Shown here: in pieces, positions 25,511-37,200 of the stretch | How positions within the stretch are numbered: the stretch's first letter is position 1 | How the letters are laid out: each line of letters opens with the position of its first letter | NCBI GenBank assembly: GCA_035222895.1 | Contig: JAVYIG010006542.1 | Coordinates: forward strand, 1 to 64,000 | DNA length: 64,000 nucleotides | Reading direction: 5' to 3' | DNA from: Strongylocentrotus droebachiensis | Lineage: Eukaryota; Echinodermata; Echinoidea; Camarodonta; Strongylocentrotidae | The notes under the pieces: model-generated | The model's database searches: none | Seen by the model: only the letters and a program-made list of their open reading frames with translations | Told to the model about the DNA's origin: nothing | Translations under genes and position numbers: made by a program

Positions 25511-27854
25511 ATATAAAAAGAGAAAAAGAACACCCACAAGATTTCCATGGATGATAAATGTGAGCTATTTATTCCCCTGAGCCTCACTCTCATTCCTTTT
25601 TTTCAAGTTGTATAAAGAGGAAAGAATCTTAAGACCCTGCGAGTATCCACTCGGGCACCTCAAAGTGTGCTGTTTTCCCGCTCTCTGCTAATCCAACCGA
25701 AGCGGACATTATTATGCTGTCGAAAATAGAAAGGGATGAGAATGAGTGAGAGGGGCCCCACTGTCTGTTACAAACAAACAAAATTATCCAACCGCTGAAA
25801 GATGTCATATTACTGTTACAGTCTGTGCATTGCATGTTGTCTCCTAGATCATAATAGACCGTGCATCCGAAGAGGAGGTGATTCATGTCGGGGTGATGCA
25901 TTGTCTCGACATTTTTTGGCTCTGAAATTAGATTCATTTTAAGTTTATCAATGAATTTTTTATATATAGAAAAGATATTCTTGAAAAAAAAATGTGAAGT
26001 CGAGACTATTGTGAAGACAAAGGAGGGGGATTATTAGACTTAAATGTTACCACAAAACGCTATTTTTGCCAGGACGTGATTTAAATGACTCGTTATTGTC
26101 TGGTTTTTAAGTAAAATAAGCGGTATTTCTAGGGACTAAATAACGAAGTGATTAGTCATCTAACAAGATGATGGTCTTTCCTTGATACAGACTCCTATCA
26201 AATGCTCTACATGTATGTAGTCGCAGACAAGCCTTTTCGAATCATCTCTGTTTTGGTGGTCTAATACCGGTATAATTAACATCAGTAGAGGGAAAATGGT
26301 TGCGCCGCTGAGAGAAAAGGATGAATTAGGTCATGTACGTGACCCACAACATCCCATTCAGTTATCTTGCATCCATTTGTTTCATTGACAGGACCAGTAC
26401 TTGCAGATGTAAGTCATACTGGCACATCACAAACTGGGTCAAAAATTCAAGCAGAGTTGAGAGAGGGGTCTGTTCTGGCCTTGCCTAATAACGAACAGGC
26501 AGACCAGAGGAAAAGTACATGAGCAAAGGGGAAAGCTTGTACAAATCTCATTCAAGACCCATAGGATTTTAATCTTTGGATCAAGCTACTAACTCAAGTC
26601 GACTATTCCATGCTGTGCTTAGTGCCTCCCACACAAATTTGCAAGTGTGGACAAAATTTCCCCTCTTGGTAGCAAATAAAAAAACGGGTTTCATCCCCCA
26701 AATCAAATTTTGAAAGTCGCTTAAACATTCCTTCCCATCTTATTTTGATAAATTTGCAAAGAGTCGCTAGCATATCTCCATGGGTTACAAGGGGGTGAGA
26801 GGGTTGGACAGAGTTTGTCCCAAGATGTTCCCGTGGAGTTGGGACAAGGGTTTAGAAAGCGCACCTTGTCACTGGGGTTCAGAACTAGGGTCAACACCAA
26901 ATGCATGAATCCCTATTTGTGACTTGACACCACCATGTAGGGTACGCTGTAACCAGGGGAGGTATCCATCCAGTCAATTTTTTTTTGCAGCATGTGCAAA
27001 TATTTGTCAATGAGCTGTAAATGATATTCGATGTTAACGCTTGATGTTACGCTTATGTGTGTAAGATATGCCCTCTGGGGAATTATTCAGCAAAAAGCAA
27101 TGAACAAGGGAAAGATGAGCTAATAGAGTCGAAATCAGAGGTCTTTTAAGATTTGAACTTCAATGGGAGCCCTCAATCTGATGGACAGGTTCTTGATCCC
27201 CCTTTCATATTTTGATTACCTTTGCACACTGTTTGTCCAAGGCAAGGTCGAGTTTGAATCCTTTCTGGTATTATGAATGGGCTTTGCAGCAAATTATTTC
27301 GGATCATAAGGCCATCACAACTTTGGTCAAGCCATTGAAACAACTTTGACTGCATCCAGATTGTCCACATTATCAACACAATGGAAAACACACACCTTAC
27401 AGCTTTCTCCTATTCCTAAGAAACACACTCACACCTGGGACCTATAATTCTTGGACCAGTCCATCTCTGGACAAGGTTCCAGTTGCACAATTTCAGGCCG
27501 CTGGTCAAGTGGGAATAATTTGGGGTGTATTTCACTCATTTCGCTGGCTTGGAAGGACATTATATTGGCTTCAGGTCAATGTCATTGCTATAGGTTTCCT
27601 GAAAGAAAGAGAAAGAGAGTGTGTGATTAATACCAGGTACTTGTGAGGGACTTTGGTTGTGTTTTCAGCCAAGTACCCTCTAAATCATCAGGTAGAGTTG
27701 TTGAGCTTACATCAAGGGCATAGGAGATAGACTCTCAGACCAAATGTGTTGCATCAATATTTAAAACTAAACCAGATTGTTAAGAAAGGACTATCATATC
27801 TCTTATCTGATATCGTCCAGTTATCTGTGTCTGAGAGCTTAAAGGACTTATGTG

Positions 27855-27947
27855 TCTAATTTGCTGAGAGGTAGAAGGGCATCAACTTGTATCTATAATT
27901 TAAGATCGAGTTGATAGTAATGATACCCTTCCGACTTTCTGCAGATA
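27855..27947. repeat. Foldback element, AGAAGGG family, copy 3
   Basis: The left arm has TTGCTGAGAGGTAGAAGGGC then ATCAACT. The right arm has AGTTGAT, then TACCCTTCCGAC and TTTCTGCAGA. The arms are imperfect reverse complements. It directly abuts the next copy. Confidence 0.75.
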
Positions 27948-28035
27948 TTGTCTGTTTGGATCGAGCCACAAGGGTGTTAACTCTTGCACTTTAACACAGT
28001 CTTAAAATACCATTATGGCTCCAAACTGATGATAG
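27948..28035. repeat. Foldback element, AGAAGGG family, copy 4
   Basis: The left arm has TGTTTGGATCGAGCCACAAG then GGTGTTAACTC. The right arm has TTAACACAGT, then ACCATTATGGCTCC and AAACTGATGATA. It starts where copy 3 ends, so two family members are head-to-tail without spacer. Confidence 0.7.
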
Positions 28036-30169
28036 TATAATAATCCTACTGCTACGAGAAATGGCCAGGATTTTAAATTAGATGTAGATACGCCCCTTTC
28101 ATGCTTTGAAGACTCCGGACACAGAAATGGAGTAACAAGGAATTTTCTCTCGATTCAGTAGGCTGGATCTGGTGTTATTTTAGATGAACATAAAATTCTT
28201 TAGATTGTCATAAAATTCTTGAAATTCCTTGAATATCATCATCATCTCACTCACCCAATCATGACATAAGTTTAATCCAGTGACATAATGATTCTAAATA
28301 ATGATGGTCATCTAGGTCTCAAATTATTCAGAATTTGTCCAATTCCATGACAGGGCCGAAGTGGGTTGTATAGATAATCTAGGAAATTAGCTCTGCAATG
28401 AATTGCAATCTTTTGTACTGTGTGTGAGAATTAGAAAAAGATAAAGAAGAAATTCTTTTAAAAAGTGACAGGTTTTATTACGACAGACAGACTGACAAAA
28501 AAACAAATTTTATTCCTGTTATGTCGTCTACATGCTTTGAATACTTGTAGGGCCTATCTATATACATAAGAAAGGCTTGTTCTGAATTTTAGAAGTTGGG
28601 TTTTCTGTGTGATCGACTTGAAATGGTTACTCTATGTATACAAATATGAGATTCAATAGTATAGGCATACATTCTTCTTTATTATTGACATAAAGAAAAT
28701 AAACATATACTTTGATCTTTCATATTTTCAAGACAGCTATTTTGTTTGAATCTTCAATTATGACAAACATTAGGAAAACTTATGTAGCCAAATTACAAGT
28801 TATATGAAGCCAACGTAAGAATTTGAGTCTATTTGGTAGAATGAGTCAACCATTTAATGAGTTTATGTGGAAGAAATGGTAAGGTGGGCTTAGGAGAGGG
28901 GTTTCATGGATTTATATATTTTGTTGGTCGGAAGAAACCTGTATAGAACCTGTTCCTTAAGAATGCCCGCCTCCTGCTGGGGATTTTAGGGGTGACTGGG
29001 TACACTATTCAGTGGGTTCTTTGGGGTGAGGATTTGCACTGGAAAGAAAAAAAAACATGGAGAAAGCGGCAAATCATTGGAGAAACCAACAAAACACTCA
29101 CAGGAGAGTGCAATCTGGCAGGTGATTGTGTGGGTTGTAGGAATATGCAGTAAAGAAATATTTAATACCTTAGTTTCCACAACTTTCTTTGTGTGTTCAA
29201 ATGGGCATCTTGCATAACGAGTCATGGCAGAGTAAACAGGTCTTTTTTTAATTCAAGCTTTTTGGTCTGGGTAGGATATGTTTTTGAGGTGAAAGTATGC
29301 ATGGCAATAAAATGAGTGAAAGACTTGGCAGCTTTTTCTTCCATTTCTTGGACAGAATGCTTTTATTTTGAATCCCCGAATTGGATTGTCTAGATTTTTC
29401 AATGCTGATCCCCAGAAAGAGAAAGGACATGCAAGCCAGGCAGGCCTAATTACCATCCACTAATCCCTGTGACTGGTGATTAGAGGGGAGTGGTCCCAAT
29501 AATGGGATCTAATCCAGAATATTCTTTGGTCCAGGTCCCGCTTGATGGGACCAGCCATAGACCCTGGCCAGTCTGGCAAGAGCTGTGGAGTCCTTTTGAT
29601 GTCTAGTTCATCTCCTTTAATAGGTCCAGCTCTTTGTAAACTTTAGAGCAATCAGAGTGATAACTTTTAAGTGTAATCAACCACTCCAGATAGATCTTTA
29701 GAAAGAATTCAAAGTTTTTTTAAAGACCAAAATAGACTTTACATTTAAAAAAAATTGATTTAGAGATTGGGAGCTAGGAATACCAAGAAATCGTAGTTCA
29801 AAGAAGAGAAATAGTTTTAAATTTTCTTCAATGGGAGCTTGATGGTTCTCTAATCTTTATTTATTTGATGATTTTTAGAGTGCGGACATTCAGACTAATT
29901 GTGTATATTTCGTGGAAGAACCAAGAACTGGGCACATTATGCATTGATGGGTTTGAGCAGTAAAGCAAGAGAGAGAGGAAGGAGAAAGAAAAGAAAAAGA
30001 ACCTGGCGACACAGATTAAAGGATTTAGCAAGTGCAGTAACGAGTGAAAAGGATGGTTGAATAGCGCAGCTTTCTTGAAGCTTGAAAGGAAGTGTACTCT
30101 TATCGGCAGATTATTACTCACCATCGAAAGCTGGGATGGGATGGGCCCTATGAGGGTAAGTGGGCAAAC

Positions 30170-30290
30170 TTGAGAGAAGGGGAGAGAGGGGGAGGGGGAA
30201 AGAGAGGGAGAAGGAGATGGGATAGGGAGATGGGATAGGGAGAACGGGGAGGGAGGGGGAGGAGAGACTAGGGAGATAGTGGAGATATTT
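30170..30290 (+). repeat. Purine-rich G tract with canonical G-quadruplex pattern
   Basis: About 120 bases are almost all G and A on the + strand. At 30219-30240 four GGG runs are separated by loops of 3, 4 and 3 bases (ATA, AGAT, ATA), matching the standard G-quadruplex rule. More G runs follow to about 30263. Confidence 0.8.
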
Positions 30291-30702
30291 ATTTATGACG
30301 TTGACAACCCTGGATGAAGGATAGGATACAAATGTGAAAGCTATCGTAAATGGCTCCAGACGAATTGAAAATTTGGAGAGAAGGTCAACATGTATAAAGA
30401 GGAAATGAGAGTTGTACATCTGTCTCTTTGGCACCAAAATGATGATTTATAGTGCACAAAAAGTAGATGGTTTGACCTTTTTCAATATATTGTTTTCTTT
30501 GAAAAGAAACTGAAGGCCCTTTTAACTCTTTGAATACTAAGCCTGAGATAACTTCGGAGTATGTAATGGAACAGGTTTCTACAACATTTAATAATGATTT
30601 AATAACCTCTTACATCCACACACAAAAATGTTTCAAAATGTCCTTTTAAGACTTTCACATATTTACATTAGCATTCGAGGGCACATTTCATGGTTCAGTT
30701 CC

Positions 30703-30713
30703 AAGATGGCGGC
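30703..30713 (+). promoter_or_regulatory. YY1-like motif
   Basis: AAGATGGCGGC matches the core of the known YY1 binding consensus, followed by an E-box-like CAGCTG (30713-30718). It sits in an otherwise AT-rich intron. A single motif is weak evidence of function. Confidence 0.3.
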
Positions 30714-33700
30714 AGCTGTAATGGAGGAGCAAGAAAAATTTGCCAAAAAATGGCTGCTTCCTTCGAGGATGTGCACTCATTTAGCCTGACCATGCACAGG
30801 ACAGAAATAGAATCAAACTCGCACAAGTTTTTTTACGAAAGGCTTTGCACAATGGTCGACATGCAGAAGTCACGCTAGGCAGTGCTTCTATTTTTCGCTA
30901 ATTTTGGCAAGGCTTCGACAAAGCTCAACTCCGTTGTTGATGGACAGGTCTATTATTGCCACATGGACACATATACATACATTGGCTTGATTTCCGGTTG
31001 TTACTGTAATTTTTGGCAATAATAAGGGTTTCTAAAATGTTGCAATGCATATTCAACCAATGCACTTATCTGCACTTGATTTTGTCTAGTTTGGTTGTCC
31101 CGGTAACCAGATAAAATGGTGATTTGCTAATGTTCTCATGAGTGAATGCATGTTTTTAGCTTTTAACGGCCAATGAAGAAATTCTATTTTCCAAACTGAA
31201 TGTTACTTGAGATATTGGCTCCTTGTCACTCATCACTGTGAAATTGAACTTCCTAAGTGAGCAACGTATTTTCCCGCTCTTTCGTCTCCGAACTTTGTGA
31301 CGGCTTTTGGTAATGAGCCCTAGGCCCCTACCTAGATCAGAATGTTCGCCAAAGTCTGATCATAGATTTTTAAAGAGCTGCTCTATATTTCCTAGTAAAA
31401 AATGATCCTAAACTTGCATTGTTATTCATCTGTAGATGATAAGACCTTGCATTTTAGAGAGTAAGAATTTCTGGATGCAACAAAGTAGTCACCAACTCCA
31501 AATCAAATTATTATACATCATCAGGCCTTTATTATATCTTGTGAATGATATACAGATTGGAACGATGATCTCGGTCGCTATTTTGACATCCCCAGCCAGG
31601 AAATTCCAATAACTTCTCTTATCGTTCTAATAATCTTTTGCCTCAGAAACGTAAGGGCATTCGGACAAATCATGTCACGAACGTGGACCCCATTTCTTCC
31701 TCGCAATGTCTGAGACGGAAAAGCACTAGTGGTTTCCACTTGTACTGTATTATTTTCTTGTTTTATTGTACCCTTCAATCATACTATAACTAATACAACT
31801 CTATAATGTTACTTAGTGTTAGGGAAGGGGGGTTTGGAATGGAAAAGCAAGACAAATTATCACGTCAGAAATCTTGATGTATGTGGGTACAGCGACCAGG
31901 AATATCGTCAACAAACATATCTCCCAAAGGCAACCTTAGCTGGTGTGGTACAACCCCATGGTTTTCATTAACCCCCTCCCTACCATCCTCTAACATTACC
32001 TATGGAGTGATGCGGTTCCGAGAGGGCGAGAGGAGACCGGTGTAGGTCTTGTGGTGGGGGTGATGGCAAGTCGCCCACTAAGCTCTCTGTGACTAGAAGA
32101 AATCCTCTGAGCTGTCAGATACTAAGCCTTTCACCTGTCTCGGAGAGAAGTTGGTATCAGTACACCTCTACTCTAGTAGAAAAGGCTTCTAGTATGAAGG
32201 CCCCAACTCCATCTTCAATTGAAAGAAATTCCTAGATCAAATATGACTGAACTATATTTACCCTTTATCTCTCACTATTCTCGTCGTCCGTTCATCTTTC
32301 TTCTCTGTCTAGCTGTCACTGATAACATGCCTAGACTGTCTTATTATTACTGGCAAAGCAACATAAAGACCTCATTCTTCTTCCCGCTCCAAAAATGCAA
32401 GAATGTAACTCAGGACGATGAATCCGGCCCAAAGTCAAAAATTTCATGTTTTCCATCAAAATATGAAGCTCTTCCAACCCGCTTACATAAGCAACATCAT
32501 TTCACGCTTCATCATTTTTCGAAGAAGCAAACTATCAGATTAAAATGAAGTAACATGATTTCTTTCTTCTTCAAATCTCTCTCGGGGACAACATAACAAC
32601 ATTGAGAGTTTAAAAAAAATAGGTACATGACTATGCAAGTATGCATAGAGTGGTGATATGTTTTCAATGTCAATATGTACACATTCTTGTGATAAGTGGG
32701 TGATAAAATCATAAAAGTACTATTTTGAGTGGGTGTTATGGGGGGGATGTCTCCTGTGCAATTGTTCATTGATAGGACCTTGACAATGCATGATAGCCCA
32801 AACAAATCTATTTTCAATTTGTGAGTAGGGATTGTGCATATATATGATGAATGGTTATGAAAACATGGGTAAAAAACAAGCTACCACTACACCTGAAAAT
32901 GTTCACGATTGTTTTCAACTGGCAGTCTGCATAAGTGTCCTCAAAAGTTACAGACAGTTTTAAGAAGGTTGAATCGGGTCATGTTCATGAAATTTCAAGA
33001 TTTTGTGGTTATTTACCCAATAACCAAACTCCCTTCTGTTTGAAGGGGCTTTTTATTAATGTCCGAAGGGATTATTCTTATTTGTCTGCACTTGAATTGA
33101 AGAAGATTGACATATATGTTTTCATCTGTGATGTTTTTGGAACAGCCATTTCTACATGAGGCCTAACGCACAAAACTTTTTTTTAGCTTTCAATGAATTC
33201 TTGTCTTTGTCTTAATAAAAATGCTCACAACAGAACGAGAGACAGAAAAAAGTACAGGCTAAGTAATTTTTCTGTCTGCTATAATTGAGCCAACTATCAC
33301 ACCCAGAAGTTTAGCTGTGCAACGTCATTGCTAATAAAGAGGAAATATATCTTAAATTTATCAAAAACATCTGCCTGTGCATTAGTTACATCTCATTAAT
33401 CATACAATCAAGGGTTCAAATCGGGTTCACGTTCGCTACCTCCTACCTCTTTAGTCCACCAGAAAATTGAAACAATTTGCGGTGGATTCATAAAAAGAAG
33501 GAATTTTTGTGGCTCTATAAATATCCTTAAAATTGGTTGTCATGGCTTCATAGTGGAATTCTCAAGCAATTGAATGTGAAATTAATTACAGTATACACTC
33601 AGAATAATAGGACTGTTAATTTTCCACCCCTGCGGTTCTGAAAAAGGGGTTGTTGTTGTCAATTTGTTATTAAATCAGTTTTAAAGAATGAGTCTTATTC

Positions 33701-34164
33701 AGGTTGATATTCCCAATGTGGTAATTTTAGAAAAAGAATCTCTCGCCCTCACACTTTTGACTGCTGCTCGAAAGTAGCCATCATTCCAACTCCAGAAGGG
33801 GAGGTTTGACCTCATTATTTTCTTTGGATGAAAAATCTCAAGTTAGAAGTGGGATAACAAATCGTTGCAAAAGTGGGTTGCATAAATCTAGCCGGAGTGT
33901 TTGAAGAGCTTAGTGCTAAATGAGCGTGAAATCATCATTAGATCCAGAAGAAATATGAGAAACTTTTGAACCCTTCCATTCTATACAGTTTTAAAGATGT
34001 ATTTGGTTCTTTGACTTATGTTTTTCTTGTGACCTATTTTCACATTTGAAATAAAAACATGTGTAAAGGTATCCCCATATTACTTGATCATAGGTGTCAA
34101 AAGATGTGTTCCCTTATATGCTTGAGGCATTATAATAGATCTTTTGGTTTTCTACTTACTTGGG

Positions 34165-34260
34165 TATATGATATCGTCCGTTTGGAGCCAAAAGGGTTTC
34201 AACTCATAAATATTTTTTGCATGGATTTAACAGCCTTCTGATTCTAAACAGATGATATAT
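34165..34260. repeat. Foldback element, AGAAGGG family, copy 5
   Basis: The left arm has GATATCGTCCGTTTGGAGCC then AAAAGGGTTTCAACTC. The right arm has TTTAACAGCCTTCTGATTCT then AAACAGATGATAT. This copy shows the outer ends best: GATATCGTC/AGATGATAT-like termini. Confidence 0.7.
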
Positions 34261-37200
34261 CTAATGATTTTAAGTAGGTGAGAAAAATATAAGGAAAGCA
34301 GAGGACTAACGTTTTCAGTTCTCTGTTTTAACAAGTATTGCAAAATAAGCGATGCTGAAAGACCCCCAATCGACTCTCACATCACTAACCTATTACTAAT
34401 TAGGGCACAGTCATCAAACGTAGATGAGCACAAAAACATGCAGGGAGAAAAACAGATCACATATACTGCCCCAATCTGCCAATCATATTTCAGTCCAAAT
34501 CACCCGTCTGAAGCAAATCAAAGGTTCATTGCAAAAAATGGTTTCCATGGATTCCTGGCACAATTTTTTGCAATCACTGGTAGATGTCATCTCTGATCAC
34601 AGGTCAGAGGTCACTTAGTAAGGTGGCCGTCCAGTGTTATGACAAGAAGTTCACTCACCTTGTTCCTTGTTGAAAATTTGGCTCTCCTTCGCCAAACTAA
34701 ACAAAATATACTATGACGTCCCCATTGGTGGTTTATCTAAGGGGGAGGTGGATTATTTAACTTCTTCCAGAATGATGATTATGACCTTTCTTGCTCTCTT
34801 GGAATATCCTCCCATGTATATTTATATTAACAGCAATATTGGGGTCCATCCTGTCAAAAATGTTGATGAAATTATCATAAATTGACAAACAAACGAGCCT
34901 GAGAGAGAAGCTAGTTAACATAAACACTGGAAGGGGATAATTATTATGAGAGGTGAGGTGGACAAAAGCGCCAAAGCAAGATAAACTTTCATCTGAAGAG
35001 GTCATTCAATTGATGCAAAGTAGTGCCTTGAAAGTCATACCTCCGATTAGCTTGAAGGGTATATCCAAATTTGTAAGCGAGGTTAATCGCTGTGACTGCT
35101 AAACAATGCTGTTGGTTTTGATAGTAGGATTTCTTTACATGTATATACAGTTTGTCTATTTTTGTTTAGTGGACAACGACTGACTCTAGTTAATCAGAAA
35201 TAGAAATAGATTTAAAGATTACTATCTCCAGTTTCTTGAAAAACTACGGGTAATTTAATCTGCTTGTATATTAATATTGACAATGGGGTTACCTTGATAT
35301 GTATTGAGAAAAATGGCACAAATTATGGAGTTGCAGTTTTTTTATTTGGAATTTCGATCCCAGCTGTGAATATATTTATGAAGGAAAAATTATAGTTAGT
35401 TGCATCGTTCTCCTTTTTATACGTAATGGAGTGAGTTTGTAGATGAAACAGGCAGTATTTCTTGTCCTTTGTGTCCAGATGAATGGCCGAAGTATAGCTG
35501 ATTTATGATGTTACTCATGGTATAAAAGCAACTATACTTCACTCTAGCATCCTTTAATACACAAGGGAGCAGCAGCAAACCAAATCGCTCTGTGAATGGG
35601 CCTCTGTGGTTTTCATCCCCATAAAAAAAAAGCCATTTCATAAGCTGGCTCCCAAGTTCAATTTCACAATGCAAGCTCATAAAACTTCAGGTGAGATACA
35701 TACAGCGATCTCAATGGATGGGACTAAGGACCTGAATCTGTATATACTTACTGCTCACACCCTAAGGGGGTTTGGAGAAAAAGACACAGGAACGTCTTGT
35801 TCGCAGCTCTATGTGTGAGCTGAAAAGGTCACAAAGTCCCTGTGATTATACCCATAGAGGAAGAAAATACCCAAAAGCCCCCACTCTTTTTTGTGAGTTT
35901 GTATATGTCTATAAGCGAAACTACTGCTCAGAAACAGAACTCTTGCTCCTTGTTTTTAGAGGCCTTACATTGAGTCTAGACCATTTCCAGTTGGTGATTT
36001 ACCCTTCGAGTCCAACACTCACAAAGAACAGGGGCATAATGGCCTATGTATATATATATCGCCTCAAAACATATGACATCACATTCAAAGAATTTTCAGC
36101 GTTGGTGGATTCGGGTCTAGGAAACCTGTTTCTCTATTTTTATCTCCCTTTTTTGAAGCACTTTAGAAATCCAGTCAAAAGACTCCTCTTCCGAATTTGT
36201 GGATTGTTTGAAATGAATACAGATTGAAGAGAATCTTTGTTGTGAATATTTTTTTTGCGGTTTTCACCATACTTTGTTATGAACTTTTGCCTGAGTGGGC
36301 TCATAGACAGACAACCTTGTAATGTGAAAATGTAAATTCATAAGAGCCGGAGCACATTTCATGATAGTGTTTTTTCAGCGGTTAGTCCTGTACATGTACT
36401 TTGCATGTGGCACATTGCATTATTGAAATGAGAACTACATCTATGTAGATTACACAGTAGACCTGTTTTCTATAACTGATGATTTGTGATTTTATCATTT
36501 TCATGTCTTCTGTTGTCTGTCAAGTGCACACTTTTACGATCTTTCACTGTTATTTTTTTTCAGGCTATTTCAGAATATATCAGACTTTATATCACATTTT
36601 ATTGACCATATATGTGGGGCCCAAGGAGATGTGTTCCAAGTCAAGGTACTCTTGTCCAAAACAAGCGATATCCCAGAATACATTGCAAATTCACTCAAGA
36701 GCAGAAAGTAACTTTAATATTCTCCCTACGTGTTCAGTTAGAATTAAATAAGTGGAATGGCTGAGTGGGAGGATAGCAAACAGCCCACCTCTTTTTAACC
36801 AATTTGTATGAACATTGTGGTTAAGAATACAAATTTGAAAAATATCATGTAAATGTGGGCACCTTCAGAAAATTTTCTATGGAGGTAATCAGAGCATGTA
36901 TTAAACCCCTGCTGGAGACATCGAATTGAGCGTTAATTATTGTAGTCAAGGAATCGAAAGAATAAGGGGATTAGAAATAGGTTTCTTTTAAATGATTAAA
37001 TCCCACATCCAAAATGTATGAAGGTAAAAGATGGTAGAAATCAAGGGAGGATGCAATGTAAGTGTACATGTCTACACGTACTAGTCTTGTACATGTATCA
37101 TTTTGGACATTTCGAGAGAGAGAGGGGAAGCATTAAAAAAGCATTTCAAATTGCGATCATTCCTCCTCAATTTGCCTAAGAGGGCTATGAAGAAGGGCAA

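Larger units (their letters stand above)
28036..34164. other. Intron 1 segment without recognisable genes
   Basis: AT-rich with purine-rich patches near 29960-30000 and 30170-30290 and a YY1-like motif near 30703. No convincing coding frame or RNA gene on either strand. Confidence 0.45.

Noticed and set aside
30690..30878. A 62-codon frame at the YY1-like motif
   Set aside because: Short and without family resemblance; treated only as a possible regulatory patch.
33413..33424. GGGTTCAAATC, resembling a tRNA B box
   Set aside because: No matching A box or acceptor stem upstream; no cloverleaf can be drawn.
35772..36227. A 151-codon + strand frame in intron 1
   Set aside because: No domain, signal peptide or family resemblance, no splice or promoter context; compatible with chance given the window size.
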